Positions 7,792-14,564 of a stretch of 33,335 nucleotides of DNA are shown here, piece after piece; position 1 is the stretch's first letter, and each line of letters begins with the position of its first letter. The notes beneath the pieces were generated by a model that saw nothing but the letters and a program-made list of their open reading frames with translations, made no database searches and had not been told where the DNA came from. The stretch lies in contig CALVBV010000013.1 in the NCBI GenBank assembly GCA_944325815.1, positions 1 through 33,335 on the forward strand, in the 5' to 3' direction. Source of the DNA: Candidatus Gastranaerophilales bacterium. GTDB lineage: Bacteria; Cyanobacteriota; Vampirovibrionia; Gastranaerophilales; Gastranaerophilaceae. Position numbers and translations under genes: made by a program.

Positions 7792-7912
7792 GATTTACCC
7801 CTAGGATTTACCCCTAGGATTTACCCCTAGGATTTACCCCTAGGATTTACCCCCTAGGATTTACCCCCTAGGATTTACCCCCTAGGATTTACCCCCTAGG
7901 ATTTACCCCTAG
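7792..7912 (-). repeat. Minisatellite, nine units of 13/14 bp, in the rplR 3' UTR
   Basis: Nine head-to-tail units; sense-strand unit CTAGGGG(G)TAAATC. Reading in plus coordinates, units 1-4 (7792-7843) are 13 bp, units 5-8 (7844-7899) are 14 bp with one extra C, and unit 9 (7900-7912) is 13 bp. Apart from the C4/C5 difference the units are identical. The first transcribed unit contains the rplR TAG stop codon, so the array starts exactly at the gene end and lies between stop and terminator. There are no spacers, so it is not a CRISPR. Confidence 0.97.
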
Positions 7913-8277
7913 AACATCAAGCCAGCTTCTCTTGCAGCGTCAGCAAGTGCAGCAACTCTACCGTGGTAGAGGAAGCCGCCTCTGTCGAATACAACACATT
8001 CAATGCCGGCTTTTTTAGCTTTTTTAGCGATAGCTTCACCGACAACTTTCGCAGCTTCGATGTTACCGCCGTGAGCTAATTTTTCTTTTAAGTCTTTGTC
8101 AACTGATGATGCTGAGCATATAGTTACGTGTTTTTCGTCATCAATTAACTGGGCATAAATATGTTTTGTGCTTCTATAAACAGCTAATCTCGGGAATTCA
8201 GAAGTCCCTGAAATTTTAACCCTGATAGCCTGATGTCTTTTTTGTACTTTTGGTTTTCTAATTTCTTGTTTAATCAT
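7909..8277 (-). CDS. rplR: 50S ribosomal protein L18
   Basis: A 122-residue L18 when started at the ATG at 8277 ([25 protein letters not shown]), matching family length; an upstream TTG at 8340 would add 21 residues with no support. Signatures are [20 protein letters not shown]-like [16 protein letters not shown], the [23 protein letters not shown] block, [27 protein letters not shown]18 binds 5S rRNA with L5. The stop codon is inside the first unit of the minisatellite. The next spc gene (rpsE) is missing here and lies near the right end of the window. Confidence 0.97.
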   Translation of the reverse strand: MIKQEIRKPKVQKRHQAIRVKISGTSEFPRLAVYRSTKHIYAQLIDDEKHVTICSASSVDKDLKEKLAHGGNIEAAKVVGEAIAKKAKKAGIECVVFDRGGFLYHGRVAALADAAREAGLMF

Positions 8278-8564
8278 TTTTTCTTTAACCTTTCTTTCTA
8301 GTCGGTCTTCTGCCTCCAAGCTTAATCGTGTTGGCTTCAACCTTTCTTGTATTTACCCAAACTTTCTTGATGGTTAGTCAAGGGTTTATACGGGCTTTTT
8401 GTTATTTTACATTACTACGTGCGTAGCACCAAGCCGCCTGTGCAATCAAAGATTGCTTCACTCCATTCCGCTATCGCTTCATTTCGTAACGGCGGAATCG
8501 TAGAGTTTCGTCCTCAGTTTGCCGGCTCACCGCCGCCAAATTCGGACTTCACTCCGGCGTAGCA
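8278..8564 (-). other. rplF-rplR spacer (287 bp)
   Basis: This unusually long spacer within a ribosomal operon holds the 151-bp repeat (8415-8565) next to the rplF stop, then about 137 bp of unique sequence with a GGGTAAAT word (8351-8358, minus sense) and the rplR ribosome binding site. TTGACT is seen on the minus strand near 8380 but no well-spaced -10 box. No gene or RNA was recognised. Confidence 0.6.
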
Positions 8565-8565
8565 C
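8415..8565 (-). repeat. 151-bp direct repeat, copy after rplF
   Basis: It is identical to 9427-9577 except for one base (C at 8555, T at 9567), in the same orientation, offset 1,012 bp. It begins directly at the rplF stop codon in the sense direction. It carries inner stems GCAATC-AAA-GATTGC (8442-8456) and ATTCCGC...GCGGAAT (8465-8498), a GCCGGC palindrome, and the 9-bp word GCGTAGCAC near both ends (8421-8429, 8557-8565). It is clearly richer in GC than its surroundings and contains no plausible ORF. Confidence 0.96.
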
Positions 8566-9104
8566 TATTTTTTACCGGCTTTACCAGCTTTACGTCTGAT
8601 GTGTTCGCCTTCATACTTAACGCCTTTTCCTTTGTATACTTCCGGAGGACGTTTGCTTCTGATGAATGCTGCAACATCACCAACTGTTTGTTTGTTAGAA
8701 CCCTTAACACTGATTTTTGTGTTAGCTTCTACAGAAAGAGTAATTCCTGCAGGAGGTTCAATGATAACAGGGTGAGAGTAACCTAATGCCATATTAAGTT
8801 TTGTTCCTTCCATATTAGCACGGTAACCAACACCAACGATTTCAAGCTTCTTTTCAAACCCTTGGGAAACACCGTGAACAGCGTTTGCGATTAAGGTTCT
8901 GAATAAGCCGTGAAGAGCGTTAGTCTTTCTGTCATCAGAGTTTGGTTCTACAATGATGTGATTGTCTTGAACAGACACTTTTATTTCATCTCTAAAAGTA
9001 ACTGATTCAGTCCCTTTTGGGCCTTTTGCAGTTATAACATTTCCATCTATTTTAATTTCTACGCCTGATGGAATTTCGATAGGCTTTTTACCAATTCTTG
9101 ACAT
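8565..9104 (-). CDS. rplF: 50S ribosomal protein L6
   Basis: A 179-residue L6, exact family length when started at the ATG at 9104 (MSRIGKKPIEIPSGVEIKI), which has an AAAGGAGA ribosome binding site; 16 upstream in-frame codons were rejected. The protein has two alpha/beta domains. The C-terminal signature RSKRPPEVYKGKGVKYEGEHIRRKAGKAGKK is seen, with GVGYRANMEG and NKQxVGxxAAxIR. L6 lies near the sarcin-ricin loop. It is flanked on both sides by near-identical 151-bp direct repeats. Confidence 0.98.
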   Translation of the reverse strand: MSRIGKKPIEIPSGVEIKIDGNVITAKGPKGTESVTFRDEIKVSVQDNHIIVEPNSDDRKTNALHGLFRTLIANAVHGVSQGFEKKLEIVGVGYRANMEGTKLNMALGYSHPVIIEPPAGITLSVEANTKISVKGSNKQTVGDVAAFIRSKRPPEVYKGKGVKYEGEHIRRKAGKAGKK

Positions 9105-9170
9105 ATTATTTTCTCCTTTTTGTTTATGGGCTTTTCTGTCAATTGAACCCATTGTGTGTTTTAATTAGTT

Positions 9171-9196
9171 ATTGTTGGGCTGTGGACCCAACCTAC
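9171..9196 (-). repeat. GTAGGTTGGG-type hairpin repeat, copy 2
   Basis: On the minus strand GTAGGTTGGG-TCCACAG-CCCAAC forms a 6-bp stem (9174-9179 with 9187-9192). The flanks and stem match copy 1 at 3125-3150, with a different loop. It precedes rplF, as copy 1 precedes rplN, in the sense orientation. Confidence 0.65.
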
Positions 9197-9208
9197 TATT
9201 TCTGATAA

Positions 9209-9242
9209 CTCACCGCCGCTAAATTCTGACTTCACACCGGCG
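9209..9242 (-). repeat. Diverged partial copy of the 151-bp repeat
   Basis: CTCACCGCCGCTAAATTC followed by TGACTTCACACCGGCG matches the end of the 151-bp element (CTCACCGCCGCCAAATTCGG...) with about three differences. It shows that the element, or this part of it, is repeated independently of the two long copies. Confidence 0.75.
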
Positions 9243-9254
9243 ACTGGTAGTCTC

Positions 9255-9332
9255 ACATTTGAGGTTGACCTGGAGTTTAAAATCCATCCTGTCGGTTTAC
9301 CGTTGTCAACCGACCAAATGTCTACGTGCGTA
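9255..9332 (-). repeat. 78-bp element, copy A (105-bp period)
   Basis: It matches copy B (9360-9437) with about three base differences. It has imperfect terminal inverted repeats: ACATTTG-A-GGTTGAC at one end and GTCAACC-GAC-CAAATGT at the other, about 35 bp apart, followed by CTACGTGCGTA. It could fold into one long hairpin, like a miniature inverted-repeat element. Confidence 0.85.
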
Positions 9333-9359
9333 ATGTTTTGACATAAGACCTGTAGTTTT

Positions 9360-9437
9360 ACATTTGAGGTTGACCTGGAGTTTAAAATCCATCTTGTCGT
9401 TTAACCGTTGTCAACCGACCAAATGTCTACGTGCGTA
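9360..9437 (-). repeat. 78-bp element, copy B (105-bp period)
   Basis: The second copy of the element at 9255-9332. Its CTACGTGCGTA end overlaps the start of the 151-bp repeat at 9427, so that junction sequence is shared by both repeat families. Confidence 0.85.
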
Positions 9438-9577
9438 GCACCAAGCCGCCTGTGCAATCAAAGATTGCTTCACTCCATTCCGCTATCGCTTCATTTCGTA
9501 ACGGCGGAATCGTAGAGTTTCGTCCTCAGTTTGCCGGCTCACCGCCGCCAAATTCGGACTTCACTCTGGCGTAGCAC
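9427..9577 (-). repeat. 151-bp direct repeat, copy after rpsH
   Basis: Pairs with 8415-8565 (one mismatch in 151). It abuts the rpsH stop codon exactly as the other copy abuts the rplF stop. GCGTAGCAC recurs near its ends (9433-9441 and 9569-9577). Confidence 0.96.
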
Positions 9578-9973
9578 CTACCAGACGTAGCAGAGGATTT
9601 CACCGCCGAGGTTTTCTTTTCTGGCCTTGCGGTCTGTGAGTAACCCTTTGCTAGTTGAAACGATTGCAATACCGAGTCCGCCAAGTACCTGAGGAAGGTT
9701 CTTAGCTTTGCAGTAGCTTCTTAAGCCCGGTTTTGAGATTCTTTTTAGGTTTGTGATAACCGGTTTTTTTGCTTCGTCGTACTTAAGATCAATCACAAGT
9801 GTTTTGAAGTGACCGTCTACTTTTTCAGAGTAATCAGTAATAAAACCTTCAGATTTTAATAATTTAGCCAAAGCTACTTTAAGCTTAGAAGAAGGCATTT
9901 CTACTGACGGATGTGAAACAGCATTAGCGTTTCTGATTCTTGTTAGCATATCTGCTATCGGATCTGTGTTCAT
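9578..9973 (-). CDS. rpsH: 30S ribosomal protein S8
   Basis: A 131-residue S8, normal length. It starts [19 protein letters not shown] (family hallmark) and has the C-terminal [36 protein letters not shown] block, where STSKGLxT is the signature. S8 is a primary 16S rRNA binder and in E. coli represses the spc operon by binding its mRNA. Here it opens its own transcription unit, with a 355-bp leader region upstream and AAAAGGAAA as ribosome binding site. Confidence 0.98.
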   Translation of the reverse strand: MNTDPIADMLTRIRNANAVSHPSVEMPSSKLKVALAKLLKSEGFITDYSEKVDGHFKTLVIDLKYDEAKKPVITNLKRISKPGLRSYCKAKNLPQVLGGLGIAIVSTSKGLLTDRKARKENLGGEILCYVW

Positions 9974-10328
9974 CTTTTTTTTTCCTTTTCTTTTGCGAGG
10001 CGTTTGGGAGAACCGGAGTTAAGTCTAGGCTCTTGTTTTTATTTAGCAAGCCTGGCTCTTATTCCGAAATCCCTTCCGGGCCCCTTGTACTCGCTGCTTG
10101 CCGGATTAATTGTCGCTCATTGAAAAGCGTATTCCGGTAGTCCAACAACTTTACTTTAGCATGAAGTTTTTTTACATGCAAGTGATAAATATTGGATTTT
10201 ATATATAACTTTACTCTCAATATACTCAAAAATTGCCTGACTTGCTAATAGATTTTGTGCAAAATAAAAGGTTTAATAATTGTATTAAATCTTTTTCATA
10301 CTTCCAGCTATTCTTAATTCCTAAGAGC
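9974..10328 (-). promoter_or_regulatory. rpsH leader/promoter region (355 bp)
   Basis: The half next to rpsH (9974-10140) is GC-richer than its surroundings and can form nested stems, such as CCGGA/TCCGG (10101-10105 with 10133-10137) enclosing CGCT/AGCG (10114-10117 with 10126-10129). The distal half is AT-rich. A minus-strand promoter candidate is TTGCAT-17 bp-TAAAGT (about 10180 to 10153); TTGAGT-16 bp-TATATA (about 10229 to 10202) is another. A structured leader would fit autoregulation by S8, but no known leader family was recognised. No ORF was found. Confidence 0.4.
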
Positions 10329-11675
10329 CTAACGGCTCTTTTTCTTTTCAGAGCGGGTTCTGACAGAGATTTTTATCGGGGTGCCGGTAAAGCCGAAAGC
10401 TTCGCGTAATTTGTTCTCTAAGTACCTTTTATAGTGGTCTTTCAGCAAGTCTTCATTGTTTGCAAAAAGTACAAATGTCGGAGGCTCAATTGATGCCTGT
10501 GTGGAATACATTATTTTTAGCCGTTTGTTTCTGATTGTCTGCGGCGGATTAAGCGCATAAGCCTCGTTTATTATTTTATTTAATAATCCGGTTGAAACCC
10601 GTTTTGAGCGTTCTTTTTGTACTTCAACTACTCTTGTGAAAATCTGATTCAAGCGTTGGTGTGTAACTGCGCTGATGTAGATTTTAGGAACGTAGTCCAG
10701 AAACGGAATTTCGTTTGCAATTTTTTGCTCAAATTTATTAATTGTATTGGATTTTTTATCCTCAATCAAATCCCATTTGTTTATTGCAATAACCATTCCT
10801 TTGCCGGCTTCCGTAATAATTGAGGCTATTTTTTTGTCCTGATCGGAAATTCCGTTGACCGCTTCTGTAGCATCAATTACCATAAGTGCAACATCACATT
10901 CTCTAATTGAGCGGATGGCTCTGTCTACAGCAAACTTTTCTACGCCGTAATCAACTTTTGATTTTTTTCTGATACCTGCGGTATCTATGATTACAAACTC
11001 CTGTTCGTTGTATATTAGTCTTGAATCTATGCTGTCTCTTGTTGTTCCGGATATATCGGAGACTATAACTCTTTTCTCGCCGAGAAGCGCATTAACAATT
11101 GAGGATTTGCCGGCATTCGGGCGCCCGACAATTGCTATTTTTATTGTGGTGTCGTCTTCATTATTTTCATCATATTCAAAATCAGAAGTGATTTCTTCCA
11201 GCAAATCACCTACTCCGCCTGAACCGTGGAGTGCGCTAATCGCAATAGGGTCGCCGATTGCAAGAGAATAAAAATCACTTATCATAGTGATTTGATTATA
11301 AGAGTCAACCTTGTTTACCGCAAGAAATACCGGCTTGCCGGATTGTCTAAGGATATTTGCGATATCAGAATCTACAGGCGTTGCGCCTTCAATTCCGTCT
11401 ACAATAAATATAATCTTGTCGGCTTCTTCACAGGCAATTCTTGCCTGATCGTATATTGAAATCATTATTTCATCTTCATCTCCGGGAACAATACCTCCGG
11501 TGTCAATTACGGTAAAGGGTTTATTTTGCCATTCAACATCAAAATAAATCCTGTCTCTTGTAACCCCAGGAAGGTCATCCACAATCGACTGGCGTTTGCC
11601 TACAAGTCTGTTAACAAATGTTGATTTTCCTACATTAGGTCGTCCTACTACTGCGATAATCGGTTTCTTTTTCAT
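10329..11675 (-). CDS. der: Ribosome-associated GTPase Der (EngA)
   Basis: A 448-residue protein with two tandem TrmE-Era-EngA GTPase domains and a C-terminal KH-like domain. Domain 1: P-loop GRPNVGKST (11-19), DLPGVTRDR, DTGG (58-61), NKVD (121-124). Domain 2: GRPNAGKSS (184-192), DISGTTRDS, DTAG (231-234), NKWD (299-302). Der is essential for 50S subunit maturation in bacteria. The gene ends a minus-strand run with the coiled-coil, TPR, csrA and fliW genes, and precedes the rpsH cluster. The stop overlaps a short hairpin (10323-10340) with no U-tract in this direction. Confidence 0.98.
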   Translation of the reverse strand: MKKKPIIAVVGRPNVGKSTFVNRLVGKRQSIVDDLPGVTRDRIYFDVEWQNKPFTVIDTGGIVPGDEDEIMISIYDQARIACEEADKIIFIVDGIEGATPVDSDIANILRQSGKPVFLAVNKVDSYNQITMISDFYSLAIGDPIAISALHGSGGVGDLLEEITSDFEYDENNEDDTTIKIAIVGRPNAGKSSIVNALLGEKRVIVSDISGTTRDSIDSRLIYNEQEFVIIDTAGIRKKSKVDYGVEKFAVDRAIRSIRECDVALMVIDATEAVNGISDQDKKIASIITEAGKGMVIAINKWDLIEDKKSNTINKFEQKIANEIPFLDYVPKIYISAVTHQRLNQIFTRVVEVQKERSKRVSTGLLNKIINEAYALNPPQTIRNKRLKIMYSTQASIEPPTFVLFANNEDLLKDHYKRYLENKLREAFGFTGTPIKISVRTRSEKKKSR

Positions 11676-11711
11676 AAACCAAGTTTAACACAAAGTTTTT
11701 TGGGTAACAAA

Positions 11712-12368
11712 CTATTTTAAAAATCGTGAGATTTCAGACTGAATGTAATTAGCTTTGGTAATATATTTTGACAGTTGAATGTACTTGTCTCCGCCTTCTC
11801 CGTAAGGCGTTTGGAGTGTCATAAGCTCATCTACGCTCTTGTTAATATTTTCAAGCTTACCTAATGATTTGCGTATTTCAAGCGCCTGAGAGAATCGTTT
11901 CGGAAGTTTTGAAAGTATAAGACCACCCAGCAAGTCTAAACTTTTCCTAATGCCGGAATACTTGGTTTTTAGCCTGTGGGAAACTTTATTGAAGATTCCG
12001 CCGGATATTTTGGCCGAAAGACTAGTATTGTTATAGATTTCGGAAAGTTCTCGGTATTCTTCTATTAACTGTTTTTGGCGGATAAAAAGTATCTCTGCAT
12101 TTTTAAAATCATGAATGTCTTTTGCACTTTGGATTTGTGCTTCAAGAGATTTTAACTCTTCTTCTGTCCGCGTGAGTTTATATTCCAGCTTAAACAGTTC
12201 ATCTTTGACATCTTTATATGCTTCTTGCTGGAGGATATTAGAATCATAATCATTTAAGCGCCTCAGAGGCTCGGTTACGTTTCCGTGCAATGATAAATTC
12301 TCAGGCTGTAGAAAAAAGTTCTCTTTATTTGAATATAGATTTTCTTCATTAAAAAAATCTCTGCTCAT
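11712..12368 (-). CDS. Coiled-coil protein of unknown function
   Basis: A 218-residue soluble protein with no signal peptide. Residues about 45-115 are a heptad-rich coiled coil (KDVKDELFKLEYKLTRTEEE, LKSLEAQIQ, RQKQLIEEYRELSEIY). The C-terminal half is basic and probably helical. No family was recognised. It lies 15 bp after the TPR gene that overlaps csrA and 36 bp before der, so it is probably in one transcript with them. A role linked to the CsrA/FliW pair is only a guess from position. Confidence 0.7.
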   Translation of the reverse strand: MSRDFFNEENLYSNKENFFLQPENLSLHGNVTEPLRRLNDYDSNILQQEAYKDVKDELFKLEYKLTRTEEELKSLEAQIQSAKDIHDFKNAEILFIRQKQLIEEYRELSEIYNNTSLSAKISGGIFNKVSHRLKTKYSGIRKSLDLLGGLILSKLPKRFSQALEIRKSLGKLENINKSVDELMTLQTPYGEGGDKYIQLSKYITKANYIQSEISRFLK

Positions 12369-12383
12369 AACTTGATTATACTA

Positions 12384-12953
12384 TTAATCCCTATTTTCTT
12401 CAATTTTTGCTTTTATCATTTGTGCAGGATAATAATCAGGCAATATCCGCAGGCATTCGCGTATTGAATCGTACGCTTTATCTTCATCGTGAACCTCTTG
12501 ATAGTACTTTGCAAGCATGAAGTGTAATTCCGGGTCATTATAATGAATTTTTTTTGACTTTTCCATATAGCGCAGTGATGCGGAATACAGCCTGTTTTCA
12601 AACATAACGCGGGCTGTGAACTTGTAACACTCCTGATTAATCGTAGATAGAAAATCTAATCCACCGAGAAGCTGTTCTATATAATCAAGTTTTTCATTTT
12701 TTATTAAAAAATCTAAGTCTATTTCTAAAAAATTTCTAATCTGAAAATATGTCGGATAATAATGTACAATCCCTTCTAATATGGAACACAATACGAATCC
12801 CCAGTGCGACCGCGGTGAGTCAAGCCTTGAGAAAATTTCTTTTGCGCCGGCAAGGTCATTATCTAATACACACAAATAGGCATGTTCCAGTGAACCGGGT
12901 TTTATCTCAAGGATGTCTTTACCAAAAAAATAATATTGTTTAAGGTTTGACAT
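12384..12953 (-). CDS. TPR-like protein coupled to csrA
   Basis: A 189-residue cytoplasmic protein; no signal peptide. TPR-like helical pairs are visible at about 24-50 (HAYLCVLDNDLAGAKEIFSRL) and in the C-terminus (YSASLRYMEKSKKIHYNDPE, LHFMLAKYYQEVHDEDKAYDSIRECLRILPDY). The ATG lies inside the end of csrA (14-bp overlap), so translation is probably coupled. This suggests a protein-binding partner in the same process. The exact function is unknown. Confidence 0.8.
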   Translation of the reverse strand: MSNLKQYYFFGKDILEIKPGSLEHAYLCVLDNDLAGAKEIFSRLDSPRSHWGFVLCSILEGIVHYYPTYFQIRNFLEIDLDFLIKNEKLDYIEQLLGGLDFLSTINQECYKFTARVMFENRLYSASLRYMEKSKKIHYNDPELHFMLAKYYQEVHDEDKAYDSIRECLRILPDYYPAQMIKAKIEENRD

Positions 12954-13278
12954 CTTTTTTATTTATTCTTAAAGATTTCTTTTTTTCGTCTACGACAATT
13001 TCGTCATCCTTGCCCGGCGTGGTTTCCAGTTTGTCGTTCAATGCCGTGTGACCGGACTTTATCATATCAGATACGGAGTCTACTGCAGACACATTAGTAT
13101 TTTTTCCTATAAGGTTTGCAAGTTTTATTTGATAATAAATTTCTTCACGATAAATTTTGACATCTCTGTCTGCTTGTATAGCAACTTTGCAAATGCCATT
13201 TCTTGCTTCGACAATAGTGATTTCAATATTGTCGTTTATCATTATTTTTTGACCGTTTTTTCTAGTAATTACGAGCAT
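12940..13278 (-). CDS. csrA: Carbon storage regulator CsrA with C-terminal extension
   Basis: A 112-residue protein. Residues 1-60 are a CsrA domain (MLVITRKNGQKIMINDNIEITIVE...KVAIQADRDVKIYREEIY); the conserved Arg of YREE is the RNA-binding residue in known CsrA. CsrA dimers bind GGA motifs near ribosome binding sites and block or stabilise mRNAs. Usual length is 60-75, so about 50 extra residues follow (an acidic and then Lys-rich tail ending KKKSLRINKKDVKP). It sits 15 bp after fliW; its end overlaps the next gene. AAGGAT provides both ribosome binding site and a GGA motif, so self-repression is possible. Confidence 0.95.
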   Translation of the reverse strand: MLVITRKNGQKIMINDNIEITIVEARNGICKVAIQADRDVKIYREEIYYQIKLANLIGKNTNVSAVDSVSDMIKSGHTALNDKLETTPGKDDEIVVDEKKKSLRINKKDVKP

Positions 13279-13293
13279 TTTTATCCTTAAAAC

Positions 13294-13725
13294 TTAGCTG
13301 TTTTTAAACATCGGGAAGCTTATGTCGTATCCCGAGCCTGATAATACAACTTGGCCTGCAAGCTGATTATCTACATTAAATATTAGCGGGGCTAATAAAT
13401 TTATCGTAGTTCCATGAGGGTTATCCTGCGGTATTGAGGTAATATTCATTACCAATACACTTTCAACTCTCGTTATTTTTAGTTTGTCTACTACATTATC
13501 AGGAAGATCTATTGTATAATCATAATTCAGGGCTGATACGGATATTATCGGAAAAGCCAGGGACGGATCTTCGACTGACTGAAGCCATTTAAATAACGTT
13601 TCTTTATTTGGATCCAATATTACAAATTTTTTAAGATTATCAAATCCAATAATAGGTAAAACAAAATTAAAAATTCTGTTTTCCTCTATTTCTATTTCTC
13701 CAAATCTAACAGTATTTAACTTCAT
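13294..13725 (-). CDS. fliW: Flagellar assembly factor / CsrA antagonist FliW
   Basis: A 143-residue FliW. Hallmarks: TVRFGEIEIEENRIFNF at the start, FKWLQSVEDPSLAFPI, and TTINLLAPLIFNVDNQLAGQVVL. In Bacillus and Campylobacter FliW binds CsrA and relieves its repression of flagellin; free flagellin competes for FliW. The pair fliW-csrA is the classic arrangement. The purine-rich AAAGG directly touches the ATG, an unusually short spacing that makes an AAAGGAUG site like the CsrA consensus. No flagellin or flagellar gene lies in the window. Confidence 0.94.
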   Translation of the reverse strand: MKLNTVRFGEIEIEENRIFNFVLPIIGFDNLKKFVILDPNKETLFKWLQSVEDPSLAFPIISVSALNYDYTIDLPDNVVDKLKITRVESVLVMNITSIPQDNPHGTTINLLAPLIFNVDNQLAGQVVLSGSGYDISFPMFKNS

Positions 13726-13734
13726 CCTTTATTA

Positions 13735-14472
13735 CTAAAACCCCAATTGATTAGTTAACAATGTTTGTATTACCTGCGGATTTAAGGAATTGTTATTCCC
13801 GTTTCCTAATAACATGTTAAGTGTGTTATTGTTTTGTCCGCCCATTAATAAAGAAAGTTCTGTATTGTTGTTGAATAAATTCCCGAGTCCGGCATTTTGC
13901 AAAACCCGAAGAGCGTTCACGATTTCTTCATTAGTAGGCTGGGTATTCATACTTGAAAAATCTTTATATTCTTTAAATTCGCCGGGGGCAATCTCTTTAC
14001 CCCTGTTCATTTCGCGCATAATATTTTCAATTTTTTGTTTTTCATAATCACTGCGTGCTTCTTTTGAAAATCCGCTTCCGAATTTTCTCTGGATAAATGC
14101 ATCCAATTCTGTTGCATCATCAACCTTATCATTGCAGTTATCCGGGTCTTCTAAGCAGGTTTTCCCTTTTTGTGCATATCGGCCGATTTGACTGTCGGGA
14201 GATAGAGAAATTGCTTTATCATAATTTGCAAGAGCATCGTCTTTCTTGCCGATTTGGGCTGATGTCATTGCTAAATAATAATATGCAACAGCATTAGACG
14301 GATCTTTTTTAATTATTTTATTCAATGATACATAACATTGAGAATAGTTGCCGGCTTTATACATTCTTATTGCAGAGGCCAGGTCTGTGTTTGTTGTTGT
14401 TTTGCCGTTTGCGAGGTTCATTGTTGATGAACATATTACTATACTTAATAATAAAAGAATATACTTTTTCAT
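13735..14472 (-). CDS. Exported TPR protein with Asn-rich C-terminus
   Basis: A 245-residue protein with a signal peptide (residues 1-23, MKKYILLLLSIVICSSTMNLANG). Two to three TPRs follow (SAIRMYKAGNYSQCYVSLNK, AVAYYYLAMTSAQIGKKDDALANYDKAISLSPDS). The C-terminal third is low-complexity and rich in Asn, Gln and Leu (NTLNMLLGNGNNNSLNPQ). It lies 9 bp before fliW and probably heads the same operon. The function is unknown; envelope location is inferred from the signal peptide. Confidence 0.85.
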   Translation of the reverse strand: MKKYILLLLSIVICSSTMNLANGKTTTNTDLASAIRMYKAGNYSQCYVSLNKIIKKDPSNAVAYYYLAMTSAQIGKKDDALANYDKAISLSPDSQIGRYAQKGKTCLEDPDNCNDKVDDATELDAFIQRKFGSGFSKEARSDYEKQKIENIMREMNRGKEIAPGEFKEYKDFSSMNTQPTNEEIVNALRVLQNAGLGNLFNNNTELSLLMGGQNNNTLNMLLGNGNNNSLNPQVIQTLLTNQLGF

Positions 14473-14501
14473 ATCTGCCCTTCTTATTTTTTTGTCACCT
14501 T

Positions 14502-14507
14502 ATTATA
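14502..14507 (-). promoter_or_regulatory. -10 box upstream of the TPR-fliW-csrA operon
   Basis: A perfect TATAAT on the minus strand lies about 30 bp before the TPR ATG at 14472; the -35 region is weak (AAGATA at 17 bp). AGAAGGG is the ribosome binding site. Confidence 0.4.
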
Positions 14508-14564
14508 ATATACACCATACTTTATATCTTGATATACATCAGATAATTGAATTATACAATATCT

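Larger units (their letters stand above)
9105..9577 (-). other. rpsH-rplF spacer (473 bp) packed with repeats
   Basis: In the direction of transcription this spacer holds the 151-bp repeat (9577-9427), two copies of a 78-bp element with a 105-bp period (9437-9360 and 9332-9255), a diverged fragment of the 151-bp repeat end (9242-9209), a GTAGGTTGGG hairpin (9196-9171) and the rplF ribosome binding site. Almost no unique sequence is left. No ORF or RNA gene was recognised. Confidence 0.85.

Noticed and set aside
7792-7912. CRISPR array
   Set aside because: The units are only 13-14 bp and directly adjacent, with no unique spacers and no cas genes; it is a simple tandem repeat.
8278-8340. L18 start at an upstream TTG
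   Set aside because: It would make L18 about 20 residues too long; the ATG at 8277 gives normal length.
8415-8565. tRNA, attC site or small RNA gene in the 151-bp repeat
   Set aside because: No cloverleaf or T-loop was found, and the ends do not match integron attC core sites. A structured RNA role remains possible but is not shown.
10323-10340. Terminator of der
   Set aside because: The short stem lies over the stop codon and has a T-tract only on the plus strand, opposite to der transcription.
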